Below, piece after piece: positions 16,910 through 24,829 of a stretch of 47,282 nt of DNA. Where the stretch lies: positions 1 to 47,282 of the forward strand of contig JAUHYW010000077.1 in assembly GCA_030426085.1 (NCBI GenBank), written 5' to 3'. The notes beneath the pieces were generated by a model. That model was not told the origin of the DNA, made no database searches, and saw only the letters and a program-made list of their open reading frames with translations. Origin of the DNA: a bacterium (GTDB lineage Bacteria; Myxococcota_A; Bradymonadia; UBA7976; UBA1532). Position 1 is the stretch's first letter; each line of letters begins with the position of its first letter. Position numbers and translations under genes: made by a program.

Positions 16910-17605
16910 CTACTCGGGCCGCGGGATCGCGTGGGGCTCGCGGTCCTTCTGCTCGATGAGCGCCCGCTGGAGCGCGATGATGCCCCGGAACGGCTCGGCG
17001 TCGGCGTAGGGCAGCGCGGCGAGCGCCTCGAAGCGGGCCGTCGCCGCGTCGAACCGCCCCAGGCGCCGCTCGAGCTCGCCGGCGATCAGGCCGACGTTGA
17101 ACCGCTGCTCGAGGTCCATCTCGCCCTCCAGGAAGGCGGTGTAGTGCGTCAGCGCGGCCCGGTGCTGCGCCTCGACGGCCTCCGCGTCGCCCTCGACCTG
17201 CCACGAGGCCCGCAGGTGGGCGAACGCGATCGTGTCGGCCGGCTTCTTCAGGGTCTCGAACAGGTGGGCCAGCACCGCGTAGCTGGGGCCGGCCTTCACC
17301 CGGGCCTTGTAGTCGGCGCCCGCGACGAGCGCCTTCAGGGTCTTCAGCTCGTCGGGGGAGAGCTGCTCGTCGAAGACGATGAAGTGGTCCTTCGGGCACA
17401 CCGGCAGCGGCGGGGTCGAGTCGATGGGGCCGATGCGCTTGAGGTCGAGCCGCTGGCCGAAGCTCGTGCCCGAGCCCATCGCCCGGTAGCTGAAGGTGGT
17501 GCCGTCGAGCGGGCAGGTGACCTCGGCCTGACGGTAGGTCAGGCCGGCGGCGGCGGCCGACGCGAGCAGCGTCAGCCCGGCGGCGAGGGTGAGGGTGCGG
17601 CGCAT
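16910..17605 (-). CDS. Secreted DUF2225-like protein
   Basis: A 231-residue protein preceded by a good ribosome site (AGGAG, seven bases before ATG). It has a signal peptide (residues 1-20). The mature N-terminus has CPLDGTTF (Cys31) and CPKDHF (Cys70), two Cys-Pro turns that could hold a metal or a disulfide, as in DUF2225 proteins. The C-terminal half (about 110-225) is helical with TPR-like spacing, again like that family, though DUF2225 proteins are usually cytoplasmic and this one is exported. It lies 66 bp downstream of the copper monooxygenase gene on the same strand and may be co-transcribed with it. Confidence 0.75.
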   Translation of the reverse strand: MRRTLTLAAGLTLLASAAAAGLTYRQAEVTCPLDGTTFSYRAMGSGTSFGQRLDLKRIGPIDSTPPLPVCPKDHFIVFDEQLSPDELKTLKALVAGADYKARVKAGPSYAVLAHLFETLKKPADTIAFAHLRASWQVEGDAEAVEAQHRAALTHYTAFLEGEMDLEQRFNVGLIAGELERRLGRFDAATARFEALAALPYADAEPFRGIIALQRALIEQKDREPHAIPRPE

Positions 17606-17671
17606 GGCGGACTCCTGGGCGGGGGCGAGGGTTCAACTGTATCGGACCCGCACGGGCGGGGCCACGGTCGG

Positions 17672-19225
17672 TCAGCGGCAGGCGACGGGGATGCACGCGC
17701 TGCCGGCGGCGTCGATGCCGCAGAAGGCGTCCGACCCGCAGTCGACGTCCTCGGCGCAGCCGATGATGGTGCAGTAGGTCCGGTCGGGCACGAAGGCGGC
17801 CAGGCACAGCGAGGCCTCGCCGTCGCAGTCGCCGCTCACGGTGCAGAAGCGGCCGACGCCCAGTTCGTTGCCCGGGTCGCCGGGCTGCACGCAGGCGTCG
17901 GGGTCGACCGGGGTCTCGGTCTCGAACGGGGTGACGATGGTCAGCCCCGAGGCGCACATCTCGTCGTTGGTGCCCTCCCCCCAGCGGACCTCCTGGACCG
18001 GCGTGGCCTCGCCGCCGATGACCGGCTGGTTCTCGGCCGAGTTGTCGAAGACGCAGGTCAGCTCGATGGCGTCGCCCGGCCCGATCTCGGTCCACTGCTC
18101 GAACAGCGCATTCTCCTGCCACTGGAAGTCCCAGTCGGGCACGTCGACGAGGCAGCTCTCCCGCCCGTCCGCGTGCTCGACGTGCATCCGGATGTGGCGC
18201 CCGCGCAGGTGCATGTGGGGCAGCACGCCGATGGCCTGCCACGGGGTCGGGTCGTCGTGGGTCCAGCGGCTGGTGTGGGTCGAGGCCGGCTCGCCGGCGG
18301 GGATGACGATGTCGAGGTCGACGAACGGGATCTGGCGCAGCCGCAGCGCGGGCGGGTCGGGCCGGGTGGCCAGCTCGACGGTGGTCAGATCGGCCGTGGC
18401 GCCCACCGCGGTGTTGTAGTGGACCTGCATCACCACCCGCGCCCCGCGGGGGATGACGTAGGCCGCGTCCTCCGGGAACCGCACCAGATCGCTGCCGGGC
18501 ACCCAGGCCCCGAAGAACTCGGTGGCGTTGACCCCCGGGCCGCCGAAGCAGGGGTAGCCGGTGCCGTCGGCGGCGGCGTCGAGGGCGTTCATCTGCTCGA
18601 GGCCGGCGTCGAAGATGGTGAACAGCGCGACGTGATGCACCAGCCCGTCGACCCCCGGGTGCAGGGCGTAGCCGGTCACGTAGGTGTCGACCTCGAAGTC
18701 GACGTCGAGCGGGAAGCAGCGGTAGTCGTCGGGCGCGGTGTCGTCGGGGGTGTAGGGGGTGGGCGGCGCGGCGGCGATCAGCGGCGGCTCGAGCTCGCCG
18801 GTGCTCGGGGGGTCGGGCAGCGCGGCGGGGGTGCCGAGCGGGGCCTCGCCCTCGGCCCAGGCGAGCAGCGCGTCACGCTCGGCGTCGGTCAGGCGCCGCT
18901 CGCCGAGGTAGCTGCGGCAGTCGGGGTCGAAGCGCCACGGCGGCATGCGCCCGCTGCGCACCGCGTCGGCGATGGCCGGAGCGAGCGTGCGGGCCGCCTC
19001 GCCGTCGGTGAGGTCGAACGGCGCGCTGCCGCCCTCGCGGTGGCAGGCGGCGCACCGCTGACGCACGATGGCGCCGACGCCGCCGTACCAGGTCTCCGCC
19101 CCGGACGGCTCGGACCCGGCGTCGGCCTCGATCGCGGCGTCGGGGGTCGGCTCGTCCCCCTCGGGCGTCGGGGTGCAGGCGGCGAGGGCGATCAGGGCGG
19201 CGAGGGGCCATCGGGCGGTGCGCAT
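17672..19225 (-). CDS. Lipoprotein with cytochrome c motif and PHM-type copper monooxygenase domains
   Basis: The 517-residue protein starts at ATG 19225 (GGAG six to seven bases upstream), giving a lipoprotein signal with Cys17. A short acidic linker leads to a heme-binding CAACH (58-62) in a small cytochrome c-like domain. Then come both halves of a copper type II ascorbate-dependent monooxygenase: His197-His198, His269, His337-x-His339 and Met423, matching in order and spacing the CuH and CuM ligands of peptidylglycine hydroxylating monooxygenase (107/108/172 and 242/244/314). The C-terminal 60 residues are Cys-rich with CxxxxDC-type repeats. It probably hydroxylates an unknown substrate outside the cytoplasm, with the heme domain possibly delivering electrons in place of ascorbate. 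Confidence 0.88.
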   Translation of the reverse strand: MRTARWPLAALIALAACTPTPEGDEPTPDAAIEADAGSEPSGAETWYGGVGAIVRQRCAACHREGGSAPFDLTDGEAARTLAPAIADAVRSGRMPPWRFDPDCRSYLGERRLTDAERDALLAWAEGEAPLGTPAALPDPPSTGELEPPLIAAAPPTPYTPDDTAPDDYRCFPLDVDFEVDTYVTGYALHPGVDGLVHHVALFTIFDAGLEQMNALDAAADGTGYPCFGGPGVNATEFFGAWVPGSDLVRFPEDAAYVIPRGARVVMQVHYNTAVGATADLTTVELATRPDPPALRLRQIPFVDLDIVIPAGEPASTHTSRWTHDDPTPWQAIGVLPHMHLRGRHIRMHVEHADGRESCLVDVPDWDFQWQENALFEQWTEIGPGDAIELTCVFDNSAENQPVIGGEATPVQEVRWGEGTNDEMCASGLTIVTPFETETPVDPDACVQPGDPGNELGVGRFCTVSGDCDGEASLCLAAFVPDRTYCTIIGCAEDVDCGSDAFCGIDAAGSACIPVACR

Positions 19226-19255
19226 GCGGCTCCAGTCGGTGCGGGTGGCCCGCGC

Positions 19256-19284
19256 AGTATCGAGAGCCGCGGGGGCCGGTTCAA
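19256..19284 (-). promoter_or_regulatory. Sigma-70-type promoter for the copper monooxygenase gene
   Basis: On the minus strand TTGAAC (19279-19284) and GATACT (19256-19261) are separated by 17 bp, with the ATG about 30 bases downstream of the -10. The same arrangement is found upstream of the gene starting at 45372. Confidence 0.65.
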
Positions 19285-19371
19285 GCGCCGACGATCGACC
19301 ACGCGTTGCGGGCATCCGGTCGGCGCGATACGCTCTTCGGGTCGACGTCCACCCCCTGACCGAGAGTCCCG

Positions 19372-20451
19372 ATGTCCGACCGGCTCGACCAGCTCGCCGC
19401 CGATCTCGAACTGCTCAAGATCGAGTTCGAGAAGTACTTCATCGGGGTCGAGAAGCGCCTGCCCGGGCGTCAGCGGGGCGAGGTGAGCAAGGCGATCCGG
19501 CGCTACTCGCCGGGCAACGACGCGGTGGAGAAGTTCCGCCATCAGGGGCTCGTGCAGCGGCTGGGGGCCTACGATCGCTATTGGAACCGCATCCTGCGGG
19601 CGATCGAGGAGGGCACCTACGAGCGGGACCGGTTCAAGGCCGACTACCGGGCCCGCAACCGCGAGGTCGAGCAGCAGGAGAAGGCCGCGCCGCAGGACGA
19701 GGCCCGGGCTCGGCAGAAGGCGGCCGCGGTGGGCGACGAGGCGGCGGCCTTCCTCGCCCAGCTCACCGGCGCGCCGGCGGTGGGCATGCGGGGGCAGTCG
19801 ATGGCCGATCGGCCCTCGGGCTCGCGCAGCGCGACGCCGCCGGTGGGCATGCGGGGGCGGGCGGTGACCGATCGACCCTCGCTCGACACCCGGGACATCG
19901 TGCGCAAGTCGCTGACCCCGCCCAGCGGGCTACCGACGGGCGGCCTGCCCCCGGTCGGCCTGCGCGGGCGGCCCAAGTCGGGGGGTCACGCGCCGGTCCG
20001 GCGGCCGTCGGGCCCCCAGGCGCCGATCCAGCGGCCGTCCGGGCCCCAAGCGCCGGCCCCGCCCCCTGCGGGCGGGGGGCCGGGGCGGGGCCTCAGCGGG
20101 CTGACCCGGCGGGGCGGCGGCCTGGTGGGCGGGCTGAGCGGAGGGTCGGGGCCCGGGCGGCCGCCATCGCCGCCCCGACCGCCGGCCGCGCCGGATACCC
20201 AGCCGGCTCCGCCCCGGACCCCGCCGACGCCCCGGACCCCGCCGACGCCCCGGACCCCGCCGACGCCTCGGGGTCGGCCGGCGCCCCGCAGCCGCAACGC
20301 GGAGGATCAGTCGGGGCCCCCCAGCCCGCCGATGCGCGGCGCCCCCAAGGCCCCCCCCGCGCCGATGCGCGGCGCCCCGAAAGCCCCATCGGCCCCGATG
20401 CGCGGCGCGCCGAGGGTCCCCCTGAGAGGGCGCCCCCGCGACGAAGAGTAG
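19372..20451 (+). CDS. Protein with conserved helical N-terminal domain and Pro-rich tail
   Basis: A 359-residue protein without signal peptide, so probably cytoplasmic. Residues 1-100 form a charged helical domain (LDQLAADLELLKIEFEKYF, later RYWNRI-like and EEGTYERDRFK) that resembles the C-terminal domain annotated in myxobacteria as MXAN_5187; I give that tentatively. Residues 130-359 are low-complexity and repeated: two PVGMRG-type units, RPSGPQAP twice, PRTPPT three times (20211-20271) and MRGAPKAP-type units near the end. Such a basic Pro/Arg tail could bind SH3-like, nucleic acid or membrane partners; none is evident. The ribosome site is weak (GAGAG). Confidence 0.75.
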   Translation: MSDRLDQLAADLELLKIEFEKYFIGVEKRLPGRQRGEVSKAIRRYSPGNDAVEKFRHQGLVQRLGAYDRYWNRILRAIEEGTYERDRFKADYRARNREVEQQEKAAPQDEARARQKAAAVGDEAAAFLAQLTGAPAVGMRGQSMADRPSGSRSATPPVGMRGRAVTDRPSLDTRDIVRKSLTPPSGLPTGGLPPVGLRGRPKSGGHAPVRRPSGPQAPIQRPSGPQAPAPPPAGGGPGRGLSGLTRRGGGLVGGLSGGSGPGRPPSPPRPPAAPDTQPAPPRTPPTPRTPPTPRTPPTPRGRPAPRSRNAEDQSGPPSPPMRGAPKAPPAPMRGAPKAPSAPMRGAPRVPLRGRPRDEE

Positions 20452-20488
20452 CCGCCCCGACCGCTCGGGCTTGCCCCCGCCGCGCTCG

Positions 20489-22378
20489 ATGGGCGATGCA
20501 TGGCCGATGCTCGCGCTGCTCATCGCCCTGCTCGCGCCGCCGCCCGATGCGGTCGCCGCCGATCCCACCCCCGAGCCGGAGGTCATCGAGATCCGCGACC
20601 GCCGCGCCCGGCGCGACGCGCGGGACGGCACGCTGGCGGTGGACACGCTGGCGCCGGCCGACGACCCCCGCCCGCTGACCGGCCTCGGTCCGCTGCTCGA
20701 CCGGGCCCCCGGGCTGCGGGTGGTGCGCAGCGGCGACGCCGGGCGGGGGCAGACGGTGCAGCTCCGGGGGGCCGGCGGGCACCAGGTGGGCGTGCTGCTC
20801 GACGGGGTGCCGCTGACCGCGATCCGAGGCGTGGCGGTCGATCTGTCGACCCTGCCGCCGGCCCTGCTCGATCGGGTGGAGGTCATGCGCGGCGCGGCGG
20901 GCGCGGCCTACGGGTCGGGGGCCCAGGGCGGCGTGCTGCGGCTGCACACCCGGGCGGTGCGCGGCCCGGAGGCCGACGCCCGGCTGCGCGGGGGGTCGTT
21001 CGGGCTGCTCCAGGGGGACGGCGCGGTGGCCTACGGCGGCCCGGCGGCCGACGGGCTGCTCGTCGTGAGCGGCTCGCGGGCCGCGGGCGACTTCGACTAC
21101 GCCGACGCCCAGGGGCGGCCGGCGACCCGGCTGAACAACGATCACCAGCGCCTGGGCGGCCTGCTGCGGGGCCGGCTGCGGCTGGGCGGGGTCGAGGCGA
21201 GCGCGCTGGCCCACGGCGTCTGGGAGGAGCGGGGCGAGCCGGGCAGCGACCAGCGCCCCGACTTCGACGCCCGCACCGCCCGCGATCAGGCGCTCGCCGC
21301 GCTGGCCGTCGAGGGGGACGCCGCCGATGGCCGGCTGGTCTGGCGGGGCCAGGGGTGGTGGCTGCGGCGGCGCTCGACGTTCGATGATCCGACCGGGCCG
21401 GTCGAGCGGGTGCCGGCCCGGGTCGACGACCGCAGCGCGGGGGCCCGGCTGTCGGCGGAGTGGCACGGATTCGAGGGGCAGCGGCCGAGCGTGGCGGTCG
21501 AGGGGCACCACGCCCACGCCGAGAGCCGCAGCCCCACCGAAGAGAGCGGCGAGCGCCGGCCGGGCGGGGCGGCCACGGTGGGCTGGGAGGTCGACGCCGT
21601 CGAGGGGCTGCGGGTGGCTCCGATCGTGCGCCTGGACGCCCGGGCGGGGCGGGACGTGATGGTGGTGCCCAAGCTGGGGCTGGCCTGGGCCGCGCTCGAC
21701 CGGCCGGCGCTGCGGGTGACGGCCCGGGCCAACGCCGGGCGGCTCTTCCGCGACCCGGGCTTCGACGAGCTGTACGTCCGGGGGCCAGGCATCCGGGGCG
21801 ACCCGAGCCTGCGCCCGGAGGACGGCTGGGGGGGCGACGTCGGCCTGACGGTGAGGGCCGACGTCGGGCCGCTGCGGGCGACGCTGGACGGCATGCTCTT
21901 CGCCCAGCGCTACGACCGGCTCATCCTCTTCGTGCCGGCCGACGCCTACACCATCGAGGCCCAGGACGACTTCGCCGCGGCGGTGGACGGAGCCGAGCTG
22001 GCGCTGCGGCTGGGCTGGGGTCCGCTGCGCTTCGAGGGGACCTGGCTGGGGCAGGACGCCCGCTTCACGACCGCGCCCCGCGTGGCGCTGCCCGATCGCC
22101 CGAGCCATCGGCTGCTGGGCATGCTGTCGGCCACGCTGGGCCCGGTGCGGCCGTTCGCCCTGGGCCGGTGGCACTCCACGATCCCCGCCGATCGCTTCGG
22201 CAGCCGCACCCGGCCGGGCTACGGGGTGCTCGACGCGGGCCTCGCCGCGGCGCTGCCGGCGGGCTTCTCGGCCTCGGCGGCGGTGGGCAACGTGCTCGAC
22301 GTCCAGGCGTTCGACCTGCTCCAGCGGCCGCTGCCGAGACGCAGCGTGGTGGTCGAGATCGGGTGGAGCAGCCGGTGA
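20489..22378 (+). CDS. TonB-dependent outer-membrane receptor (BtuB-like size)
   Basis: Starting at ATG 20489 gives 629 residues with a signal peptide (to about residue 24); a TTG at 20471 would add six residues. The mature N-terminus has a TonB-box-like EVIEI. The plug domain (about 40-160) shows the usual landmarks: LDRAPGL, VQLRG, VLLDGVPL, IEV-type DRVEVMRGAAGAAYGSGA and GGVL. The rest alternates as in a 22-strand barrel. The length is close to BtuB (vitamin B12 receptor) and shorter than most siderophore receptors, but no cobalamin riboswitch is seen upstream and no transport genes adjoin, so the substrate is open. It starts 37 bp after the previous gene and ends 3 bp from the convergent gene. 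Confidence 0.88.
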   Translation: MGDAWPMLALLIALLAPPPDAVAADPTPEPEVIEIRDRRARRDARDGTLAVDTLAPADDPRPLTGLGPLLDRAPGLRVVRSGDAGRGQTVQLRGAGGHQVGVLLDGVPLTAIRGVAVDLSTLPPALLDRVEVMRGAAGAAYGSGAQGGVLRLHTRAVRGPEADARLRGGSFGLLQGDGAVAYGGPAADGLLVVSGSRAAGDFDYADAQGRPATRLNNDHQRLGGLLRGRLRLGGVEASALAHGVWEERGEPGSDQRPDFDARTARDQALAALAVEGDAADGRLVWRGQGWWLRRRSTFDDPTGPVERVPARVDDRSAGARLSAEWHGFEGQRPSVAVEGHHAHAESRSPTEESGERRPGGAATVGWEVDAVEGLRVAPIVRLDARAGRDVMVVPKLGLAWAALDRPALRVTARANAGRLFRDPGFDELYVRGPGIRGDPSLRPEDGWGGDVGLTVRADVGPLRATLDGMLFAQRYDRLILFVPADAYTIEAQDDFAAAVDGAELALRLGWGPLRFEGTWLGQDARFTTAPRVALPDRPSHRLLGMLSATLGPVRPFALGRWHSTIPADRFGSRTRPGYGVLDAGLAAALPAGFSASAAVGNVLDVQAFDLLQRPLPRRSVVVEIGWSSR

Positions 22379-22381
22379 GGC

Positions 22382-23815
22382 TCAGGCGCGCCGGGCGCGC
22401 AGCCGGCCGCCGGCGAGCCAGGCGCCGAGGGCGGCGAACCACAGCACGAAGGCCAGCAGCGTCCAGCGGTCGTTCAGGCCGCTCGTCTTCACGAACGCCC
22501 GGTCGGCCTGCCCCGGCGGAGTGCGGATGGGTTCGCGGTCGGCGAAGAACGGGTCCAGCGCGCCGGGGGCCAGCGGGTCGGCCAGCCCGGCTTCGAACTC
22601 GGCCTGAGCCGCCCGGAAGGCGCGCCCCCGGGCCCGCTCGTCCTCGTAGGCCGAGCGCAGCTCGTCGGCGGTCTGGCCCAGCGTCTCGGCCAGAGCCTTC
22701 ATCTCCCGCTCGACGAACGGCACCACGTAGGCCCGGGCCGGGCCGAGGCGCTCGGCCATCTCGAGCGCGCGGGCGTAGGCCGCCCAGGCCACGTAGGGCT
22801 GCTCGACCCGCTGCATGAGCCGGCCGAGCGAGAAGGCGAAGTGGGGGTTGGGGCCGCCGCCGTAGAGCCACATCCCGATGATGGCCAGCGCCGGCTCGTC
22901 GAACGGCACCGGATCGCCGGGGTGGCCCACCGCCTCGGCCCACGCCTCGTCGGGCGGGTAGCGCGGCACGCGCTCACGGGCCCGCGCCCGCCCCGGGGGG
23001 TCGAGGCCCGCAGCCAGCTCGGCGTCGGTGGGCAGGGCGCTGGCCACCCCGCCGTGGCGGTCGAGCGGGCCGCCGTCATGGCGCTGGCCGATCAGATCCC
23101 GCTCGGCGAACCACAGCGGGTCCTCGAGCGCGGCCAGGATCCCGGCGACGGCGTAGGCCTGCCACCGCTCGCGGCCGAAGTGGGCCCCGGGGTTGATCGC
23201 GATCGAGCGCCGCACGTCGGCCAGCCCGGCCTCGACCTGCGCCCGGGCCTCGGCGTCGCTCGGATGAGCCATCAATCGGCCGAGCGCGTGGTGGATGCGC
23301 ACCGTGCCCCGGTTGGCCAGCGTGCGGTACCACGCCCGCCGCGCCGGGCTCAGCGGGGGCAGGCCGTCGGGGTCATCGACCGCGCGGGCCGGGGGCGGCT
23401 CGGGCCAGGTGCGGGCCACCCGGGCGGCCTTCCGATCCATGATCGCCAGCGCCTCGGCGGTGCGGCCGAGGCGGTCGAGGGCCACCGCGAGGTCGTCGTG
23501 GGCGTCGAGGGCGTCGGGCGGGACCGGCCCTTCAGCGGGGGCGCCGTCGACGAGGGGCCGAGCGCGGCGCTCCACCGCCCGGTGCCACGCCGCGCCGTGC
23601 TCGGGGTGCAGGCCGTGCACCACGTCGTAGATCATCGCGACGCTCAGCGGGGTCGCGTCGGGCCGGGGCGGCACCCGGTGGGCCGCGGGGCGCTCGATGA
23701 CCCGGGTGGCGGTGGTGCCGTAGAGCACGCCGATCAGCAGCCCGACGAAGCCGCAGATGCCGGTGATGAGCAAGGCGATCAGGAGCCGTCCGATCCGGCG
23801 CCAGTCGGGGGCCAT
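22382..23815 (-). CDS. TPR-like membrane protein with a helix at each end
   Basis: A 477-residue protein with an N-terminal transmembrane helix (about 9-32) and a second near the C-terminus (about 450-468), so the 400-residue helical middle would face outside the cytoplasm. The middle shows TPR/Sel1-like helix pairs (for example ALDAHDDLAVALDRLGRTAEAL and YVAWAAYARALEMAERLG). It is translationally coupled to the small gene upstream: the stop of that gene and this ATG share one base (TGATG). No enzyme motif is visible. It may be a scaffold for the small partner. Confidence 0.7.
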   Translation of the reverse strand: MAPDWRRIGRLLIALLITGICGFVGLLIGVLYGTTATRVIERPAAHRVPPRPDATPLSVAMIYDVVHGLHPEHGAAWHRAVERRARPLVDGAPAEGPVPPDALDAHDDLAVALDRLGRTAEALAIMDRKAARVARTWPEPPPARAVDDPDGLPPLSPARRAWYRTLANRGTVRIHHALGRLMAHPSDAEARAQVEAGLADVRRSIAINPGAHFGRERWQAYAVAGILAALEDPLWFAERDLIGQRHDGGPLDRHGGVASALPTDAELAAGLDPPGRARARERVPRYPPDEAWAEAVGHPGDPVPFDEPALAIIGMWLYGGGPNPHFAFSLGRLMQRVEQPYVAWAAYARALEMAERLGPARAYVVPFVEREMKALAETLGQTADELRSAYEDERARGRAFRAAQAEFEAGLADPLAPGALDPFFADREPIRTPPGQADRAFVKTSGLNDRWTLLAFVLWFAALGAWLAGGRLRARRA

Positions 23816-24045
23816 CAGGCGACCCGCGCGGCGCGGATGAGGCCCCAGACGAGCGCCGCGGCGCCCAGGCCGGCGATGACGGCCGAGGCGGTCACCGACG
23901 ACTCGCCCATCGGCGCGGCGGGCGCGGCGTAGGCCCCCCGGAGCTGCTGCTCGGCGAGCGCGATCTCGAAGTCGTTGAGGCAGGCCCGAGCGACGCCGTC
24001 GGGCCAGAGGGCGGCGAGCAGGGCGGCGAGCGGCGCGATCCTCAT
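23815..24045 (-). CDS. Small secreted, membrane-anchored protein
   Basis: A 76-residue protein. I start at ATG 24045 because GGGAGAA lies about seven bases upstream and the product begins with a signal peptide (MRIAPLAALLAAL...ARA). The mature start is CLNDFE, followed by EQQLRGAY, then a short linker and a C-terminal transmembrane helix (about 50-72). The single Cys directly at the predicted cleavage site is notable, but the preceding residues (VARA) are not a standard lipobox. Coupled by TGATG to the TPR-like gene. I do not recognise the family. Confidence 0.65.
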   Translation of the reverse strand: MRIAPLAALLAALWPDGVARACLNDFEIALAEQQLRGAYAAPAAPMGESSVTASAVIAGLGAAALVWGLIRAARVA

Positions 24046-24119
24046 CGGGCTTCTCCCGGTCGGCGGCGTCGGTTTGCGGTGCTTTTGGCGGCGCCTCCGC
24101 AGCATACGGGATTTTTCCT

Positions 24120-24147
24120 TTGCATCACCGCCTCGAATCCCTATCCT
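24120..24147 (+). promoter_or_regulatory. Candidate promoter for the GEG-repeat lipoprotein
   Basis: TTGCAT (24120-24125) and TATCCT (24142-24147) are 16 bp apart in an unusually A+T-rich patch between two divergent genes. A TATGCT on the opposite strand about 15 bases away could serve the divergent small gene. Confidence 0.4.
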
Positions 24148-24215
24148 CCCGCCGCTTCGGGCCCCGACGGCCCGTTCGAATGCATACGACGCGAATCGAA
24201 TCGAGGGAGGTTTTC

Positions 24216-24803
24216 ATGCGCGCACTCAACACTCTGCTCATCCTGCTCTTCGCGGCCCTGCCGCTCACGCTCGCCGGCTGCGTGCCGGGTGGCTCGGGCG
24301 GCGGCTCCGGGGGTTCCAGCGGCGAGGGCGAGGGCGAAGGCGAAGGCGAGGGCGAGGGCGAGGGTGAGCCCGGCGACTGCAACGACCTGTGCCCCAAGAC
24401 CGTGGAGTGCGGCATCCTGCCCGACGAGGCCACCTGCCAGGCGTTCTGCTCGATGGACCCGCCGACCCAGGGGTGCGTCGACTGCTTCGCCAACAACTCG
24501 TGCGACGACATCACCGGCGGCACCTGCAACGCCGTGTGTGACGGCGGCGGCGAGGGCGAGGGCGAGGGCGAGGGTGAAGGCGAGGGCGAGGGCGAGGGCG
24601 AAGGCGAGGGCGAGGGCCGCGCCATCGGCGAGCAGTGCATGACCGGTGAGCAGTGCGCGGGTATGGCCTGCATCGTGCGCGACGACAACGACGTCGCCGG
24701 CTACTGCTCGGACCGCTGCGAGGACGTCTTCGACTGCCCCGACTTCTGGGAGTGCGAGGAGCTGGCCAACGCCGCCGGCCGCTACTGCATCCAGGGCGAG
24801 TGA
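24216..24803 (+). CDS. Lipoprotein with two GEG-repeat linkers and Cys-rich modules
   Basis: A 195-residue protein; ATG 24216 follows GGGAGG at good spacing and opens a lipoprotein signal (lipobox LAGC, Cys22). After a Gly/Ser stretch come about eight Gly-Glu pairs, a Cys-rich module (10 Cys in about 55 residues), about eleven more Gly-Glu pairs, and a second Cys-rich module (8 Cys). The acidic linkers should be extended and may bind calcium; the Cys modules are probably disulfide-bonded and resemble the Cys-rich repeats common in myxobacterial surface proteins. No catalytic motif is seen. Confidence 0.8.
   Translation: MRALNTLLILLFAALPLTLAGCVPGGSGGGSGGSSGEGEGEGEGEGEGEGEPGDCNDLCPKTVECGILPDEATCQAFCSMDPPTQGCVDCFANNSCDDITGGTCNAVCDGGGEGEGEGEGEGEGEGEGEGEGEGRAIGEQCMTGEQCAGMACIVRDDNDVAGYCSDRCEDVFDCPDFWECEELANAAGRYCIQGE
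24321..24368 (+). repeat. GAGGGC hexanucleotide array 1
   Basis: A run of about eight six-base units (GAGGGC with GAAGGC variants) encoding Gly-Glu pairs. Because the unit is six bases, gain or loss keeps the frame and only changes linker length. Confidence 0.85.
24549..24617 (+). repeat. GAGGGC hexanucleotide array 2
   Basis: A second, longer run of about eleven GAGGGC/GAAGGC/GAGGGT units in the same lipoprotein gene, 180 bp downstream of the first. The two arrays are candidates for slippage or recombination with each other. Confidence 0.85.
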
Positions 24804-24810
24804 GCCCGCC

Positions 24811-24829
24811 GCCGGGCGCTCAGCCCGGC
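24811..24829. terminator. Hairpin between convergent genes
   Basis: GCCGGGC and GCCCGGC form a perfect 7-bp stem with a five-base loop, placed eight bases after the lipoprotein stop and covering the pirin stop codon. There is no T-run on either side, so it would be an atypical bidirectional terminator or a 3' protective hairpin. Confidence 0.35.

Noticed and set aside
16553-19486. A 977-codon plus-strand frame opposite the Rrf2, DUF2225-like and copper monooxygenase genes
   Set aside because: The three minus-strand genes have clear motifs and ribosome sites; the plus frame is low-complexity Gly/Arg/Val without motifs.
20489-20520. Cobalamin riboswitch or Fur box before the TonB-dependent receptor
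   Set aside because: Only 37 bp separate it from the previous gene and no such element is recognisable.
24170-24182. tRNA-like TTCGAAT sequence in the gap before the GEG lipoprotein
   Set aside because: No cloverleaf can be drawn around it; acceptor and anticodon stems are missing.
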